NCBI RefSeq assembly: GCF_000428105.1
Contig: NZ_ATZH01000017.1
Coordinates: forward strand, 21,696 to 85,695
From: Bacteroides pyogenes DSM 20611 = JCM 6294
GTDB lineage: Bacteria; Bacteroidota; Bacteroidia; Bacteroidales; Bacteroidaceae
Direction: 5' to 3'
DNA: 64,000 nt
The translations under genes and the position numbers were made by a program. Of this stretch, positions 1 through 8,687 are shown piece by piece; positions within the stretch are counted from its first letter, which is position 1, and each line of letters opens with the position of its first letter. The notes under the pieces are model-generated. The model saw nothing but the letters and a program-made list of their open reading frames with translations. It was not told the DNA's origin and did not search any database.

Positions 1-374
1 GAGATGCCTGCCAGCGCTTCGCGGGCGTCTTTGCCGATGAGCTCGTCGTTCCATCCCGTCCAATCGTAATTGGCGATAAAGTGTACGATGCGCGGGTCGT
101 TGGAATAAGTTACTTGGGCAGTGTATGTCCCGGAGCCGTTGTGTACGGTGGATGCTTTCTCCAATATCCGTTCCGCGTCATCGCACACCAGCAGGTCGAT
201 ACGATTGATGGTGAAATCGCCTCCGGAGCGCGATGGCGGAATTTGGGGCGCACGGATGGTAAAGGAGATGGCTCCTTGGGGAGATGGGGGTTGAACCGCA
301 GGTTCTTCTCCCGAACTGCATCCCTGCGCCATTGCCAGAAGTAACAGGGGTATATACGATAGTAACTTTTTCAT
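1..374 (-). CDS. Fimbrial lipoprotein, FimE-like or tip subunit (3' end outside window)
   Basis: The reading frame starts with ATG at 374-372 on the minus strand and runs off the left edge, so only about the first 124 residues are visible. It has a lipoprotein signal with a lipobox ending at Cys19 (LLLAMAQGC). The mature part has a beta-rich fimbrillin-like stretch with the phrase VHFIANYDW, common in Bacteroidales fimbrial accessory proteins such as DUF4906 types. It is the last visible gene of the fimbrial operon, 51 bp after the 662-residue gene. By position it matches fimE of the Porphyromonas gingivalis fimA-fimE order; this is inferred from order and family style, not alignment. Confidence 0.7.
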   Translation of the reverse strand, partial: MKKLLSYIPLLLLAMAQGCSSGEEPAVQPPSPQGAISFTIRAPQIPPSRSGGDFTINRIDLLVCDDAERILEKASTVHNGSGTYTAQVTYSNDPRIVHFIANYDWTGWNDELIGKDAREALAGI

Positions 375-424
375 ACGATTCAATTTTTATGTGGTATTTC
401 GATGTTGTATAGCTGTCTCTTTTT

Positions 425-2413
425 TTAATTGTCGAACGGAGGGGCCTTTATATCCCGTACGCAGCGAACGTGGGCCCAGTATGAAGTTGCGTTGCCTGTG
501 GCCGTCGGTAGCGTAATCTTGATGGCTGCGGAGCTGAGTCCCGACCAATAATACTTTCCGGTCATGATTTCGGTGACGGCTGTGCCTTGTTGCTGCATTT
601 GGTCGATCAGCTGAATCTCCGCGCGGGTGGGCAGCCGCCAATCGTCCAATATCACCTCTTGACCGTTTTCCACACGGGTTTCGGTGTAAAGGGCGCAAGT
701 GTGAAGCGCATACCGCTCGTCTTGATTGTTGCTGTAATACTTCAGATATCCATTGCTCGACCATGTCTCCTTATAATATAATGGTATAGTAGCTCCCAGC
801 TGCGATGCCAGTTCGAAATTGGGTGAAATCATACAGGCGGCTTCTTCGCTGTCCTCGGTAATGTAGTCGGTATGCTTTAGTACGTAGGTGTAGTTTATCC
901 AAGTAAGAATACGTTCATAAAACCCTACCTCTGTGGTCGGCGGGAATGCCAGCACCGTGTTCGGAGGCAGTTGGCTCGGAACCAGGTTCGTAATGCGGTA
1001 AATGGATTTGTTGTTAAGTCCCGGAGCCAGTGTTCCGTCCGGTCTCCAGCTCGACCTGATGCCTGTGGTGTTGGTGATGAACGTGGCCGGATACTGCCAG
1101 AGAGTGACCTCTATGGGGTCGATGCCGGTAGAGGCTTGATGGCCGATGGTGAAAGTAATCTTTTTGGGGATGTAGTTCTCCGGAACCTTCGAATATACCT
1201 TGATTTTGCTTCCCGCCTGAAGCGTGACTTGCGGAATCTGGTCGCCGGTGCAATCTTCAATCACCGGCTGCCCCGTCTGGTTGCTTACATAGATAAACTT
1301 TCCCTTCACGTCGGTTATCGCCACCGGATCTGAGGTGGAGTAGCCGATGAAATACGTATCGATGTTTTTCATTTCCACATACGTTTCGGATACCATGAGG
1401 TAATGCGGCGCCTTGATTTCGGAGACCATCAATTTCTCCTCCCAGTTTTTCACGCTGAAGAAGGCGTCGACCGGCGCGGGGTCGGCGGGGTCGAGGCTTC
1501 CCAGTTTGCTTACCGCCACCGTGATTTCGTAAAGATGGTTGGCTTTGACGGATGTTTCGCTTCCGTTCAGCGGCACCCGGTAGTAATAGTTCTTTTCCTC
1601 TCCCGTGGATGTTTTGGTGATGGGCAAGGTCAGGAGAAAATAAGTCGATTCGTCGATGTCGCTCCAGAAGTTGGGATAGCTGTAGAACGGCGCGGACGGC
1701 GTGCCGTTGAAAGCGATTTCCGCTTCGTCCGAATCGGAATACTCGGCATCGTCGGGCAATGCTTCGTGGTCCAGATAGCCCCGGTCGGTGACGTTCTTCA
1801 ATCGGATCGTGGGTTGCCCCAAGGTGTATCCGCCTCCCGTGATGGAAAACGTTGTCAGCTTCACGCGCGCCTTTACGGCTGCCCGTTTCAGTTCGAAATT
1901 CCCGATCCGGTTGTCGCTGCTGCCCAATTTCAGGTTAGCTGCCGGAACCACGGACGCCATCATCACAAAGTCGCCGTTTGTGACGGAGCCTATCGCCTTG
2001 CTTACTACGTGCTGCTTGAATTCGGTGAGTGTTTTGCCCCACAATTCGTCGTCCAGATTGGCTACGGCATACACCGTGTAGCTCACATTGCCCTGGAAGA
2101 GGTCGACGTAGGTGTCTTCTATCGGCAGCAGTATGTCCGTGTTTTCGGCAATGGGCGGAACAATGGCAGCCCGGTATTTCATGGTTTCGCCTTCGAAGAA
2201 GTACAGCTTCAGCGAAGTGATGGTGTTTTCGTTGCCCACGCCCGGCTCGTCGGCACGCGTAATCACGGCAGACTTGGGTACCTTGATTTGCAGGGAGAGT
2301 TTTCCGCAGTCGGCGCAGCCGCAATCTTCGAGATTGTCGCTCAGGCACGACGCGAAAACAAAAACACTCAACGCGGCGAATAATGCGTAAAATATATGTT
2401 TTGCTTTTTTCAT
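425..2413 (-). CDS. Fimbrial accessory lipoprotein, FimD-like, with FISUMP-type C-terminus
   Basis: 662 residues. The signal peptide ends in a lipobox with Cys23 (FVFASC). A TRA site at about residues 53-55 resembles the Arg cleavage site where the pro-strand of fimbrial subunits is removed. Residues about 30-330 are fimbrillin-like (YAVANLDDE; NHLYEITVAV before a domain boundary). The last roughly 60 residues carry DDWRLPTRAEIQ, a YYWSG segment and YWAHVRCVRD, which is the pattern of the Fibrobacter succinogenes major paralogous (FISUMP, lectin-like) domain. Size and place after FimA, FimB and a 452-residue subunit match FimD, a minor tip-associated component. A role in adhesion is inferred. 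Confidence 0.75.
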   Translation of the reverse strand: MKKAKHIFYALFAALSVFVFASCLSDNLEDCGCADCGKLSLQIKVPKSAVITRADEPGVGNENTITSLKLYFFEGETMKYRAAIVPPIAENTDILLPIEDTYVDLFQGNVSYTVYAVANLDDELWGKTLTEFKQHVVSKAIGSVTNGDFVMMASVVPAANLKLGSSDNRIGNFELKRAAVKARVKLTTFSITGGGYTLGQPTIRLKNVTDRGYLDHEALPDDAEYSDSDEAEIAFNGTPSAPFYSYPNFWSDIDESTYFLLTLPITKTSTGEEKNYYYRVPLNGSETSVKANHLYEITVAVSKLGSLDPADPAPVDAFFSVKNWEEKLMVSEIKAPHYLMVSETYVEMKNIDTYFIGYSTSDPVAITDVKGKFIYVSNQTGQPVIEDCTGDQIPQVTLQAGSKIKVYSKVPENYIPKKITFTIGHQASTGIDPIEVTLWQYPATFITNTTGIRSSWRPDGTLAPGLNNKSIYRITNLVPSQLPPNTVLAFPPTTEVGFYERILTWINYTYVLKHTDYITEDSEEAACMISPNFELASQLGATIPLYYKETWSSNGYLKYYSNNQDERYALHTCALYTETRVENGQEVILDDWRLPTRAEIQLIDQMQQQGTAVTEIMTGKYYWSGLSSAAIKITLPTATGNATSYWAHVRCVRDIKAPPFDN

Positions 2414-2431
2414 AGTTTTTTCCCTCCTGTA

Positions 2432-3790
2432 TTAATGGTCGTCTTGTGTGATTAAAATCTGCGTATCGGGTTGCCCGTTTACTAATTTTATGCGTTCCGC
2501 CGTTCCGTTGGCCGGATTGGTGACGGTGATGTAAAAGTGTGTGGTGCGTGTCACAGCCGGATTGTACGGTTTCAACGGCTTGATGGTTATGGTCTTCGTT
2601 TCGCCTATCCCTCCGTATGTTTGGGTGATGTCTCCGAATCCGAACTCCAGCCCGTTGTCCAGCGAGGCTTTCCATGTGGCGCCTTCGGGACCTGCGGTGA
2701 GCGTAAAGTCGAACGTGAGGTTGTTTTCGATGGAAGTGACATTCCCTTCCACAGTCGTGAATTCGGGTATGACGTTAATTTCGGGATTTTCGTCTTCGAA
2801 CGACTGCTCGCTTTCTACCAAATCCCACGGTATGGTTTTGCATTGCAACAGCAGTCCGTCATAGTCTTCGCCTATGGAGTTGACGGTTGCCGTGAGCATG
2901 TAGTGATGATTCCGCTTGAGGGAATAGTTGTGGTCGTCGGCGTCCGAGTTTTCATCGTTGATGTAGGCCCTGTAGCGGGCGTTCACGTTGTTGTATAAGG
3001 CGTCTATGACGATGTAGGCGGCCCGGTTGAGCGTGTCGCTCACCGATCCGATGTTTTCATACACATATACGGGTTTCCTGCTGCCGCCCCACACATCGGT
3101 GCCGCCGGCAGTCACTGCAAAGCCATCCACTTCCGTATCGTTGTGGTTCCAGTAAGTTTGTCCCGGCACGTTTTCGCCTTCCCACAGCGCCGCTTTCGCC
3201 GTCGCCCGGTAGAGGCGTACTCCCTTCAGTACAATGGGGATGCCGTTCGATTCGGGGTGGGGCCCCTTCTTTATCTTTAACGTAAGTTTTGCCACCAGGC
3301 GTGTCAGGTCTATCGTCACCGAAGCCGGAGTTCCCGGAACAACGGCGATGTCTACAGGCTTGTAGCCGGTCATCGTGAAAGGTTGCTCCATCGGGATGGA
3401 GACGGCGGGAGTAATAAGACCTTTCAGCGCGTTGAGCGTGGTGACGCCGTCGAGTGCGGCGGTGAGCGCGGCAGGCTCATTGGCTACCACATAGATGGTT
3501 TTCGGACCGGTGGTGGTTTGTATCCTGAACGGATTCTGAAACTCTTCTTCGCCCGAACTGAACACCTGCATTTCGTCCACATAGTTGCCTCTGAATACGT
3601 AAACGCGTATTTGGGTGATGAGCTCTTCGCCGGCATACAGATCTCCTCCCCGGGTTTGAATATTATTCATCGATAAAGATATGACTGCCGGTTCGCCTTT
3701 ATCGCCCGATGGGTCGTCGTTATTGCATGCCGTGTTCCAAAGAAGCGCGGCCGACAATAAGAAAAATATCTTGTAAATTGGTTTCATCAT
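2432..3790 (-). CDS. Fimbrillin-family lipoprotein, FimC-like accessory subunit
   Basis: 452 residues with a lipobox at Cys22 (LLWNTAC). NNIQTRGGD near residue 47 is a likely Arg-type processing site. The body has fimbrillin hallmarks: VYVFRGNYVDEM in the first strand region, TIYVVANEP, and VAKLTLKIKK at the start of the second domain. It ends ILITQDDH, without a clear membrane anchor. It is separated from the FimB-like gene by 15 bp and from the FimD-like gene by 18 bp, so it is translated from the same mRNA. Size and position fit FimC, a minor fimbrial shaft or tip component. Confidence 0.75.
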   Translation of the reverse strand: MMKPIYKIFFLLSAALLWNTACNNDDPSGDKGEPAVISLSMNNIQTRGGDLYAGEELITQIRVYVFRGNYVDEMQVFSSGEEEFQNPFRIQTTTGPKTIYVVANEPAALTAALDGVTTLNALKGLITPAVSIPMEQPFTMTGYKPVDIAVVPGTPASVTIDLTRLVAKLTLKIKKGPHPESNGIPIVLKGVRLYRATAKAALWEGENVPGQTYWNHNDTEVDGFAVTAGGTDVWGGSRKPVYVYENIGSVSDTLNRAAYIVIDALYNNVNARYRAYINDENSDADDHNYSLKRNHHYMLTATVNSIGEDYDGLLLQCKTIPWDLVESEQSFEDENPEINVIPEFTTVEGNVTSIENNLTFDFTLTAGPEGATWKASLDNGLEFGFGDITQTYGGIGETKTITIKPLKPYNPAVTRTTHFYITVTNPANGTAERIKLVNGQPDTQILITQDDH

Positions 3791-3805
3791 ACTTTATCGT
3801 TTTTA

Positions 3806-4723
3806 TTAATATTCTACATCCTGATAAATCACACCCCACGGAGTGACTACCACTTTAATACTGAGATCCGCCCAGAAGTCGATGACGATATTCAGTGTTT
3901 TTCCGACCACGGGAATAAATTCTTTGCCGTCGGAACCCTGGGTGAAAGAGTACAGTAAATTGCCTTTTTTGTATATTTCGAGCACGTAAGACTCATTCCC
4001 GGCGGTAGGGAACGTGTTGAACAGCGAAGTAGCCAGCTTGTTGTCTCCGACAGCCGAGATCGCCGGTTTGTAATTCACCATGTTTCCGCTCAGCTCTCCG
4101 TTGGAGTCGTAGGTATCGGGCGACTCGCGCAAGATGAAAGAGTAGTCCGACAGCGATTCGCCTGCGGGAAACTTGCGGGCGGTGATGATGACCGAGGCCG
4201 TTTTACGGAAGATCTGCACCTCGTGCGACCGTCCCATTTCGGTGCTTCCGAACTCCACCTCCACGTCGTGCGAGCCGAAGAACAAATCGCCCGGCGATTG
4301 CGCGACGGTAATCATGTTTCGGGTGACTTGCCCCGATTTCAGCTTCACATACAAGTCCGTCAGTTGCTGCACGGTGTTGATTTGCGAATAATCCACTTTG
4401 CTGTCCAAGTTTGCCCATGCGGCAAATTTCAACGATTTGTATCCCGGAAATTCCATCCGGATATCTATGGGCTTGCGTTGCTTTACCTCGTTGGCGGTCA
4501 TTGTGAATGTTTTGAAAATCTGTTGATTTTCATCAAACACAAACAGAATAACTTGCTCTACGTCTCCCGATTCGGTTATGTCATTCCCATCGGCATCCAC
4601 TGCCTTGACGGTGACTTGAAACGGTCGAGGGCAATCTGCAACATTTTCTTTGAGGCAACTGCTTAGCAAACCGGTAAGCAATAATGCTACAAGTAAAAAG
4701 CAGTATTTGTTTGTGTTACTCAT
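3806..4723 (-). CDS. fimB: FimB/Mfa2-family fimbrial anchor lipoprotein
   Basis: 305 residues. The lipobox puts the acylated Cys at 23 (LLSSC), followed by CLKENVADCP, the N-terminal pattern of the Mfa2/FimB family, whose members anchor fimbriae to the outer membrane and limit their length. Further family features are EQVILFVFDENQQ, KFAAWANLD and the ending VVTPWGVIYQDVEY. It follows the major fimbrillin after a 136-bp gap containing two hairpins, which may lower its level relative to the shaft protein. The assignment rests on family motifs and gene order. Confidence 0.85.
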   Translation of the reverse strand: MSNTNKYCFLLVALLLTGLLSSCLKENVADCPRPFQVTVKAVDADGNDITESGDVEQVILFVFDENQQIFKTFTMTANEVKQRKPIDIRMEFPGYKSLKFAAWANLDSKVDYSQINTVQQLTDLYVKLKSGQVTRNMITVAQSPGDLFFGSHDVEVEFGSTEMGRSHEVQIFRKTASVIITARKFPAGESLSDYSFILRESPDTYDSNGELSGNMVNYKPAISAVGDNKLATSLFNTFPTAGNESYVLEIYKKGNLLYSFTQGSDGKEFIPVVGKTLNIVIDFWADLSIKVVVTPWGVIYQDVEY

Positions 4724-4751
4724 ATCCTTATTTTTTGGGTTATTTTTATTT

Positions 4752-4801
4752 CCGTGGGGGAGATTGCTCTCCGCCCACGGTATCTGCCGTCAAAGCGGCA
4801 G
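4752..4801 (-). promoter_or_regulatory. Two intra-operon hairpins between fimA-like and fimB-like genes
   Basis: Hairpin 1 pairs 4752-4763 (CCGTGGGGGAGA) with 4768-4780 (TCTCCGCCCACGG), leaving one bulged base. Hairpin 2 pairs 4784-4789 (CTGCCG) with 4796-4801 (CGGCAG) around a 6-nt loop. On the transcribed minus strand no U-run follows, so they look like mRNA-stabilising or partially attenuating structures rather than full terminators. Such elements would give more major subunit than anchor; that function is inferred. Confidence 0.6.
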
Positions 4802-4859
4802 GATGGTTGTGTTATCGGTTCGGGGGTAAACGCACCGAATGGTTGATTCACACAACTGA

Positions 4860-6026
4860 TTAGTACACTACATTTTGTCCTACAACTTCCCACTCTGCAA
4901 CTTCCACTTTCACATCGAGCGTTGCGGCTTCTGTAGGCGGATCGGTAGGATCGTCTTTACCCAAGTGCTTGATGGTAACAGAGATGTTGTATTTGGTGTT
5001 GCGGAGTATCTTACTGTCTTTGGGAGTATCTCCTTCATAGGTATAGCCTTCTTTATTCGCGTTTACTACGATGGAATAGTAGGTGTAACCTTGACTGTCA
5101 ATGGCGCCGGGGAACTCGGTGGCAGTAGCATAGTCATCATCGGCTGAGCTTTTTTTGATTTTTCCTTTGATGGAGAGTACAGTGGGTTGTACGGAAGCGT
5201 CGTTTTCGAAAACATAATAGTATACCTGCTTTTCGCTTAAGATATCTAAACTTTCAAAGGGGTCTTTCAAGTAATCTGCCGTCTCCCATGCAGCCGGTTT
5301 CAATGGCCCGCCGAAACTACTCAAATCAACTCCTGAAAGCAATTCGGTTCCTGCTACCAAAGCTCCTGGATTGCCGAAATATTTGGATTGTTTTTTGGCA
5401 TTGAACAGGAATATTTCTTCCGGTTCGAATGTGAATTCTGCGTACGAGCCGGTGAATTGAGTTACAGCATTTACCAATGCTACGCGGGCGGGTACACGCG
5501 TCAGTTTCACCGGTACGCCTACGCTGATTTCGTTACCTGCAGGAGTTTGCCCTGCCGCATATCCATAATAATTCTTACCGGCTTGAATGGTGAATTCCTC
5601 GGTTACTTCGCTGGTCATCAGCAGGCCGTTTTCTAAAGTTTGGGCTGCCAAATCGGAAGCAACTTTACCCAGTAATGCAGCTTTCGAGGTAATGGTTCCC
5701 ATGTCGGCGGTAGCGTTGGCCACCACCACCATTGTGCGTGAACCGGTAGTTACGGCAATGTCTTTAACTTCGGTGACATCCTCACCGGTCGCTTGTTTAT
5801 GCCCGTCCACAGCATCGCCGTTGAATACGAACACATCGAGCCTCTTGATTTTGCTTTCGCCTGCAGTGATGTCATCGGGAATTCCGATTGCGCGAGTGCC
5901 GCCTTGTACGATTTTCAATGACATTGTGGCGTTTTTCGCCTGTTGAACAACCGGTGTGTCCTCGTTGCTACAAGCTGCCAGCCCAAAGGCAATGGCTCCT
6001 AGTAAAAAAAGTTTTTCCAGTTTCAT
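4860..6026 (-). CDS. fimA: Major fimbrillin, FimA family
   Basis: 388 residues. Lipoprotein signal with Cys19 (FGLAAC). The sequence QGGTRAIGIP places a candidate Arg-protease cleavage site at R45, as in FimA-type prosubunits, whose trimmed N-terminal strand allows polymerisation. Typical fimbrillin blocks follow: RLDVFVFNGD, TMVVVANATAD, VPARVALVNAV at the domain switch, NTKYNISVTIKHLG, and a C-terminal strand ending VAEWEVVGQNVVY. It is followed by the anchor gene, the standard arrangement for the major shaft protein. A 96-bp AT-rich gap separates it from the upstream gene, so an extra promoter is possible but none was identified. Confidence 0.85.
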   Translation of the reverse strand: MKLEKLFLLGAIAFGLAACSNEDTPVVQQAKNATMSLKIVQGGTRAIGIPDDITAGESKIKRLDVFVFNGDAVDGHKQATGEDVTEVKDIAVTTGSRTMVVVANATADMGTITSKAALLGKVASDLAAQTLENGLLMTSEVTEEFTIQAGKNYYGYAAGQTPAGNEISVGVPVKLTRVPARVALVNAVTQFTGSYAEFTFEPEEIFLFNAKKQSKYFGNPGALVAGTELLSGVDLSSFGGPLKPAAWETADYLKDPFESLDILSEKQVYYYVFENDASVQPTVLSIKGKIKKSSADDDYATATEFPGAIDSQGYTYYSIVVNANKEGYTYEGDTPKDSKILRNTKYNISVTIKHLGKDDPTDPPTEAATLDVKVEVAEWEVVGQNVVY

Positions 6027-6122
6027 ACATTAAAAGTTTTAAGAATGAATAAAATTAATTAGTTAACTCGGTTTTTTTTAAAGTTTCTAAATATTGGTTT
6101 TTGTTCTCAAGTACGTTTGTTT

Positions 6123-7592
6123 CTATAAATTGTCTTCGATGTATTTTTGGTATTGGTCCGCATTGTGTGCGGCATCGGCGTTCCCTTTCCGGGCGGCTTT
6201 GCTGAAAGCCGCCTTGGCAAGCGGTTCCTCGTTTTTCATGGCGTGGGCAATCCCCATCACATTCAATGCCTTGTCGTTCTCCGGAAAGTTTCTCACCCTT
6301 TTCAGGGCGGCATCGGGATTGTTTTTCAGCAATTCGCCTACGGCGGCGTTGATGCCTGCCACTTCGCTTTCGGGGAATGTATCGGCAGCGATGTCGAACA
6401 CCTCTTTATATTGGGGGCTGTCTTGCGGATAAGTTTCGGCAACCAGGAACATTTCGTTCAGGCTCAAGAGCTTGGGCTTCGTCTTTAGCACCTGCTTCGC
6501 TTCCTCCACATTGAACGGGCGGGAGACGAAGGCGATGTCGTAGTCGTTGCGGCGCAACGGCGGGTAAAACTCGGTGAGCAAGAGGTTGTAGGTCTCTCCG
6601 TTGTCCAAAGCCTTCAAGCGCGTGTCGCGGGCATCCCATCCGGGCTCTTTGTCGATGATTTCCACTATGGCGTCTTTGTTGGGCAGGGTAGAGGCGACTA
6701 CCGCCTTGCGCAGCCCTTTCCAGTCTTCTCCGAACCACTCCACCTTGAATTGTTGCTGCGTGTATCCGTGTTTCTTCTTCAGATAGCGCGCGAATGTCTC
6801 CGCCCGCCGTTGCGAAAGCAGCATGTTGCGTTGTTCGGTGTCTTCGGGCGAGGCATATCCCGAGACGGTGAAGTGGGTGATGTTCAGGTCTTTGTCCGTT
6901 TTCAGCTCTTGTACGATCTTGTCGACCTTCGCCAGCTCGGCGGCGTTGTTTTCGAAATCGGTCAGCAAGTCGTACCGTCCCACCTTGTAGTTCAGGTGCG
7001 CGCTATGGCGTTTGCTTCGCTGCTTCACGGGTTCCACTTCGGGAACGATGTATGCGAAACGGTAATCGGGCTTAAAGAAGTCGGGCAGTACTTTTTCGAC
7101 CACCGATTTCTCCTCTTTCCCCACGCCGCAATCGGCGCAACCGAACACTTCGGTGAAGAACAGCAACCTTGCCGCCCGTTGCCAGTCGGCATACCGGCAA
7201 GCGGCTTCGTAAGGAATGCTTTGCGAAGCGCCTTTGCGGTGTACCACTTCCGCCGCCGGCTCCGGTTCGAAAACTATTTTCCCTTTCCACCGGAAGGGGC
7301 GTTTCAGCACTTTGTCGCGGGTGGTTCCCTTGATGACGACCGGAGGCAACGCTTCGGTATCGGCTCCGGAGAGCGAGCTGATGACGGGAGTCAGTACGAT
7401 GAGATGGTTTCGCTTGATATCCAGTTCGCTCAGGTCGATGTCCATCGTCACCCTCGTGACGCCTGCTTTCTTATGGACAGCCAAATTTTGAACGCTGATT
7501 TGATCGGCATAATTTGTCTGCGCTTCCGTTTTTTCGATACACAAGGCAGTTGCCGCTATGATTGACAAGATATGTATGTATTTCAGTTTCAT
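6123..7592 (-). CDS. DUF3868 / OmpA-like outer-membrane-associated protein
   Basis: 489 residues with a Sec signal peptide ending near TEAQ. The N-terminal half (about 25-190) is a beta-domain of the DUF3868 type. Residues about 200-330 form an OmpA-like peptidoglycan-binding region: VSGYASPEDTEQRN followed by LSQRRAETFARYL is the family's signature. The C-terminal 130 residues are helical and TPR-like. DUF3868 proteins recur at the head of Bacteroidales fimbrial operons, here directly before fimA, and probably help place or anchor the fimbriae. It sits 21 bp after the DUF3575 gene. The exact role is not known to me. Confidence 0.8.
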   Translation of the reverse strand: MKLKYIHILSIIAATALCIEKTEAQTNYADQISVQNLAVHKKAGVTRVTMDIDLSELDIKRNHLIVLTPVISSLSGADTEALPPVVIKGTTRDKVLKRPFRWKGKIVFEPEPAAEVVHRKGASQSIPYEAACRYADWQRAARLLFFTEVFGCADCGVGKEEKSVVEKVLPDFFKPDYRFAYIVPEVEPVKQRSKRHSAHLNYKVGRYDLLTDFENNAAELAKVDKIVQELKTDKDLNITHFTVSGYASPEDTEQRNMLLSQRRAETFARYLKKKHGYTQQQFKVEWFGEDWKGLRKAVVASTLPNKDAIVEIIDKEPGWDARDTRLKALDNGETYNLLLTEFYPPLRRNDYDIAFVSRPFNVEEAKQVLKTKPKLLSLNEMFLVAETYPQDSPQYKEVFDIAADTFPESEVAGINAAVGELLKNNPDAALKRVRNFPENDKALNVMGIAHAMKNEEPLAKAAFSKAARKGNADAAHNADQYQKYIEDNL

Positions 7593-7613
7593 AACTACAA
7601 GAATGCTTAAATG

Positions 7614-8192
7614 TTATTTCATAAAATAGATGAGAGAAACAGCCGCTTTGGTGACTCCGAAATAGTGCTTGTGGTTGCTTCCTATTTTGCTGCCGCATTT
7701 CACGCAGGGATATTTGTCGTAAGTGAGATATACGTACCCCGCGCCCAAGTTCAGTTCGAAGTTCCATCTGGGAGACAAGATCCATTGATAGCCGTAGCTG
7801 AGTCCGCCTCCATAAGCGAAACCTTCGTACCGGTAATCTTTCAATTTAGACAGTCTTCCTATGGGAATATCCCATCCCCCCATGTTGTATTCGCCCGCGA
7901 GGGCATGCACCCCGAAGAAATGTCCGTTGAAACTTTCGCATAGCCAATAGCGCAACTCGGGCATCACTATCCAATGCTTCGCCTTTTTAGTGTCTGAAAA
8001 ATTGAAAGGATTATAACCGCCGCCTATCTCGAGCGTGTATTTCCGATTGAAAGAAAACTCTATACCTATATTAGGGGTACCCGCAGCCGCCCAATGGGCT
8101 AAATTCGTTTTTACCCCTGCCGATTGGGCGCGCGCTACTCCGCCCCCTATAATAAATAGGCTTAGCAGAAGAGAAAAAAGAGTTTTATTCAT
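7614..8192 (-). CDS. DUF3575 outer-membrane protein, first gene of the fimbrial operon
   Basis: 192 residues with a signal peptide ending near ARAQ. The mature part is rich in aromatic beta-strands (GIEFSFNRKYTLEIGGGYNP, YGYQWILSPRWNFELNLGAG), a small outer-membrane barrel pattern matching DUF3575. A Cys pair (PCVKCG) lies in a late loop. It opens the minus-strand operon. The start was taken at ATG 8192-8190. DUF3575 followed by DUF3868 and FimA/Mfa2 is a recurring Bacteroidales arrangement. A function in fimbrial biogenesis is inferred from context only. Confidence 0.8.
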   Translation of the reverse strand: MNKTLFSLLLSLFIIGGGVARAQSAGVKTNLAHWAAAGTPNIGIEFSFNRKYTLEIGGGYNPFNFSDTKKAKHWIVMPELRYWLCESFNGHFFGVHALAGEYNMGGWDIPIGRLSKLKDYRYEGFAYGGGLSYGYQWILSPRWNFELNLGAGYVYLTYDKYPCVKCGSKIGSNHKHYFGVTKAAVSLIYFMK

Positions 8193-8301
8193 AGCAATTT
8201 ATGTTTGATGTTAAGTGTCCGTTTCGGGCGAAATGCTAGGCTTTTTCGCTTAAAGATTGGTCTAAAAGTACACGAATCTAAACAAGAGTGAAAATATTTT
8301 A

Positions 8302-8344
8302 GGTAGACAAATGGGTGGACAGGGGGTGGACAAATGGGTGGACA
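8302..8344. repeat. Four phased direct repeats GGTRGACA (operator-like array)
   Basis: GGTAGACA at 8302-8309, then GGTGGACA at 8314-8321, 8325-8332 and 8337-8344. Start-to-start spacings are 12, 11 and 12 bp, about one helical turn each, so all copies face the same side of the DNA. The last three extend to GGGTGGACA. The array ends about 110 bp upstream of the first fimbrial gene. This is the geometry of a cooperative transcription-factor site; the bound protein is not identified, but the divergent HTH regulator is the obvious candidate. Confidence 0.65.
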
Positions 8345-8479
8345 AGGTATCGGATAATCCGAGATGAGGTTAATAACTATCAGATTGTTAACGATTTGCA
8401 AAATGAGGTGGGCTTTCACTGTATCGAATACATTTTTGATATTTTTCTCGAAAAGTGTCTGATATATCGTTTTTTTATT

Positions 8480-8487
8480 TATATTTG
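8480..8487 (+). promoter_or_regulatory. Bacteroidetes -7 box for the TPR/HTH regulator
   Basis: TATATTTG matches the Bacteroidetes -7 consensus TAnnTTTG. No convincing TTTG lies at -33. If used, the regulator mRNA would have a 5' leader of roughly 190 nt. Confidence 0.35.
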
Positions 8488-8687
8488 TAGAGGTAGTGAA
8501 AGCGTATTTCCTTATATAATAAAAAAAAGGGACGCGAACCTGCGATTCGTTGTCAGATGTTTTGACCGAATGATGAGGTACATGCCGGCAGGTTTGCAAC
8601 GATGGAGACACAGACAGTAATTTTTATTGTTTTATTTATAATAACAATAAATAGACATAGTTAATTGAATAACAAATCGAGCCTATT

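Larger units (their letters stand above)
8193..8687. other. Divergent intergenic control region (fimbrial operon / regulator)
   Basis: 495 bp between divergent genes. It holds the four phased GGTRGACA repeats (8302-8344) on the fimbrial side and a -7-like box TATATTTG at 8480-8487 for the rightward regulator gene. I found no clear -33/-7 pair for the leftward operon, which would fit a promoter that needs an activator. Open frames here (for example 8189-8611 minus) have no recognisable content and I do not call them genes. Confidence 0.6.

Noticed and set aside
1403..2383. Long plus-strand frame (326 codons) opposite the FimD-like gene
   Set aside because: Antisense shadow of a well-supported lipoprotein gene; no start context or domain.
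8302..8344. CRISPR-like short repeats
   Set aside because: Units of 8-9 bp at 11-12 bp spacing have no spacers and no cas genes nearby; they fit an operator array.
8529..8555. GGGACGCGAACC, which resembles the 3' half of a tRNA on the minus strand
   Set aside because: The arms do not form a proper T-stem, and no D or anticodon arm lies next to it.
8189..8611. 140-codon minus-strand frame in the fimbrial control region
   Set aside because: Low-complexity, no recognisable domain or signal peptide, covers the phased repeats and the regulator promoter box, and overlaps the fimbrial start codon.
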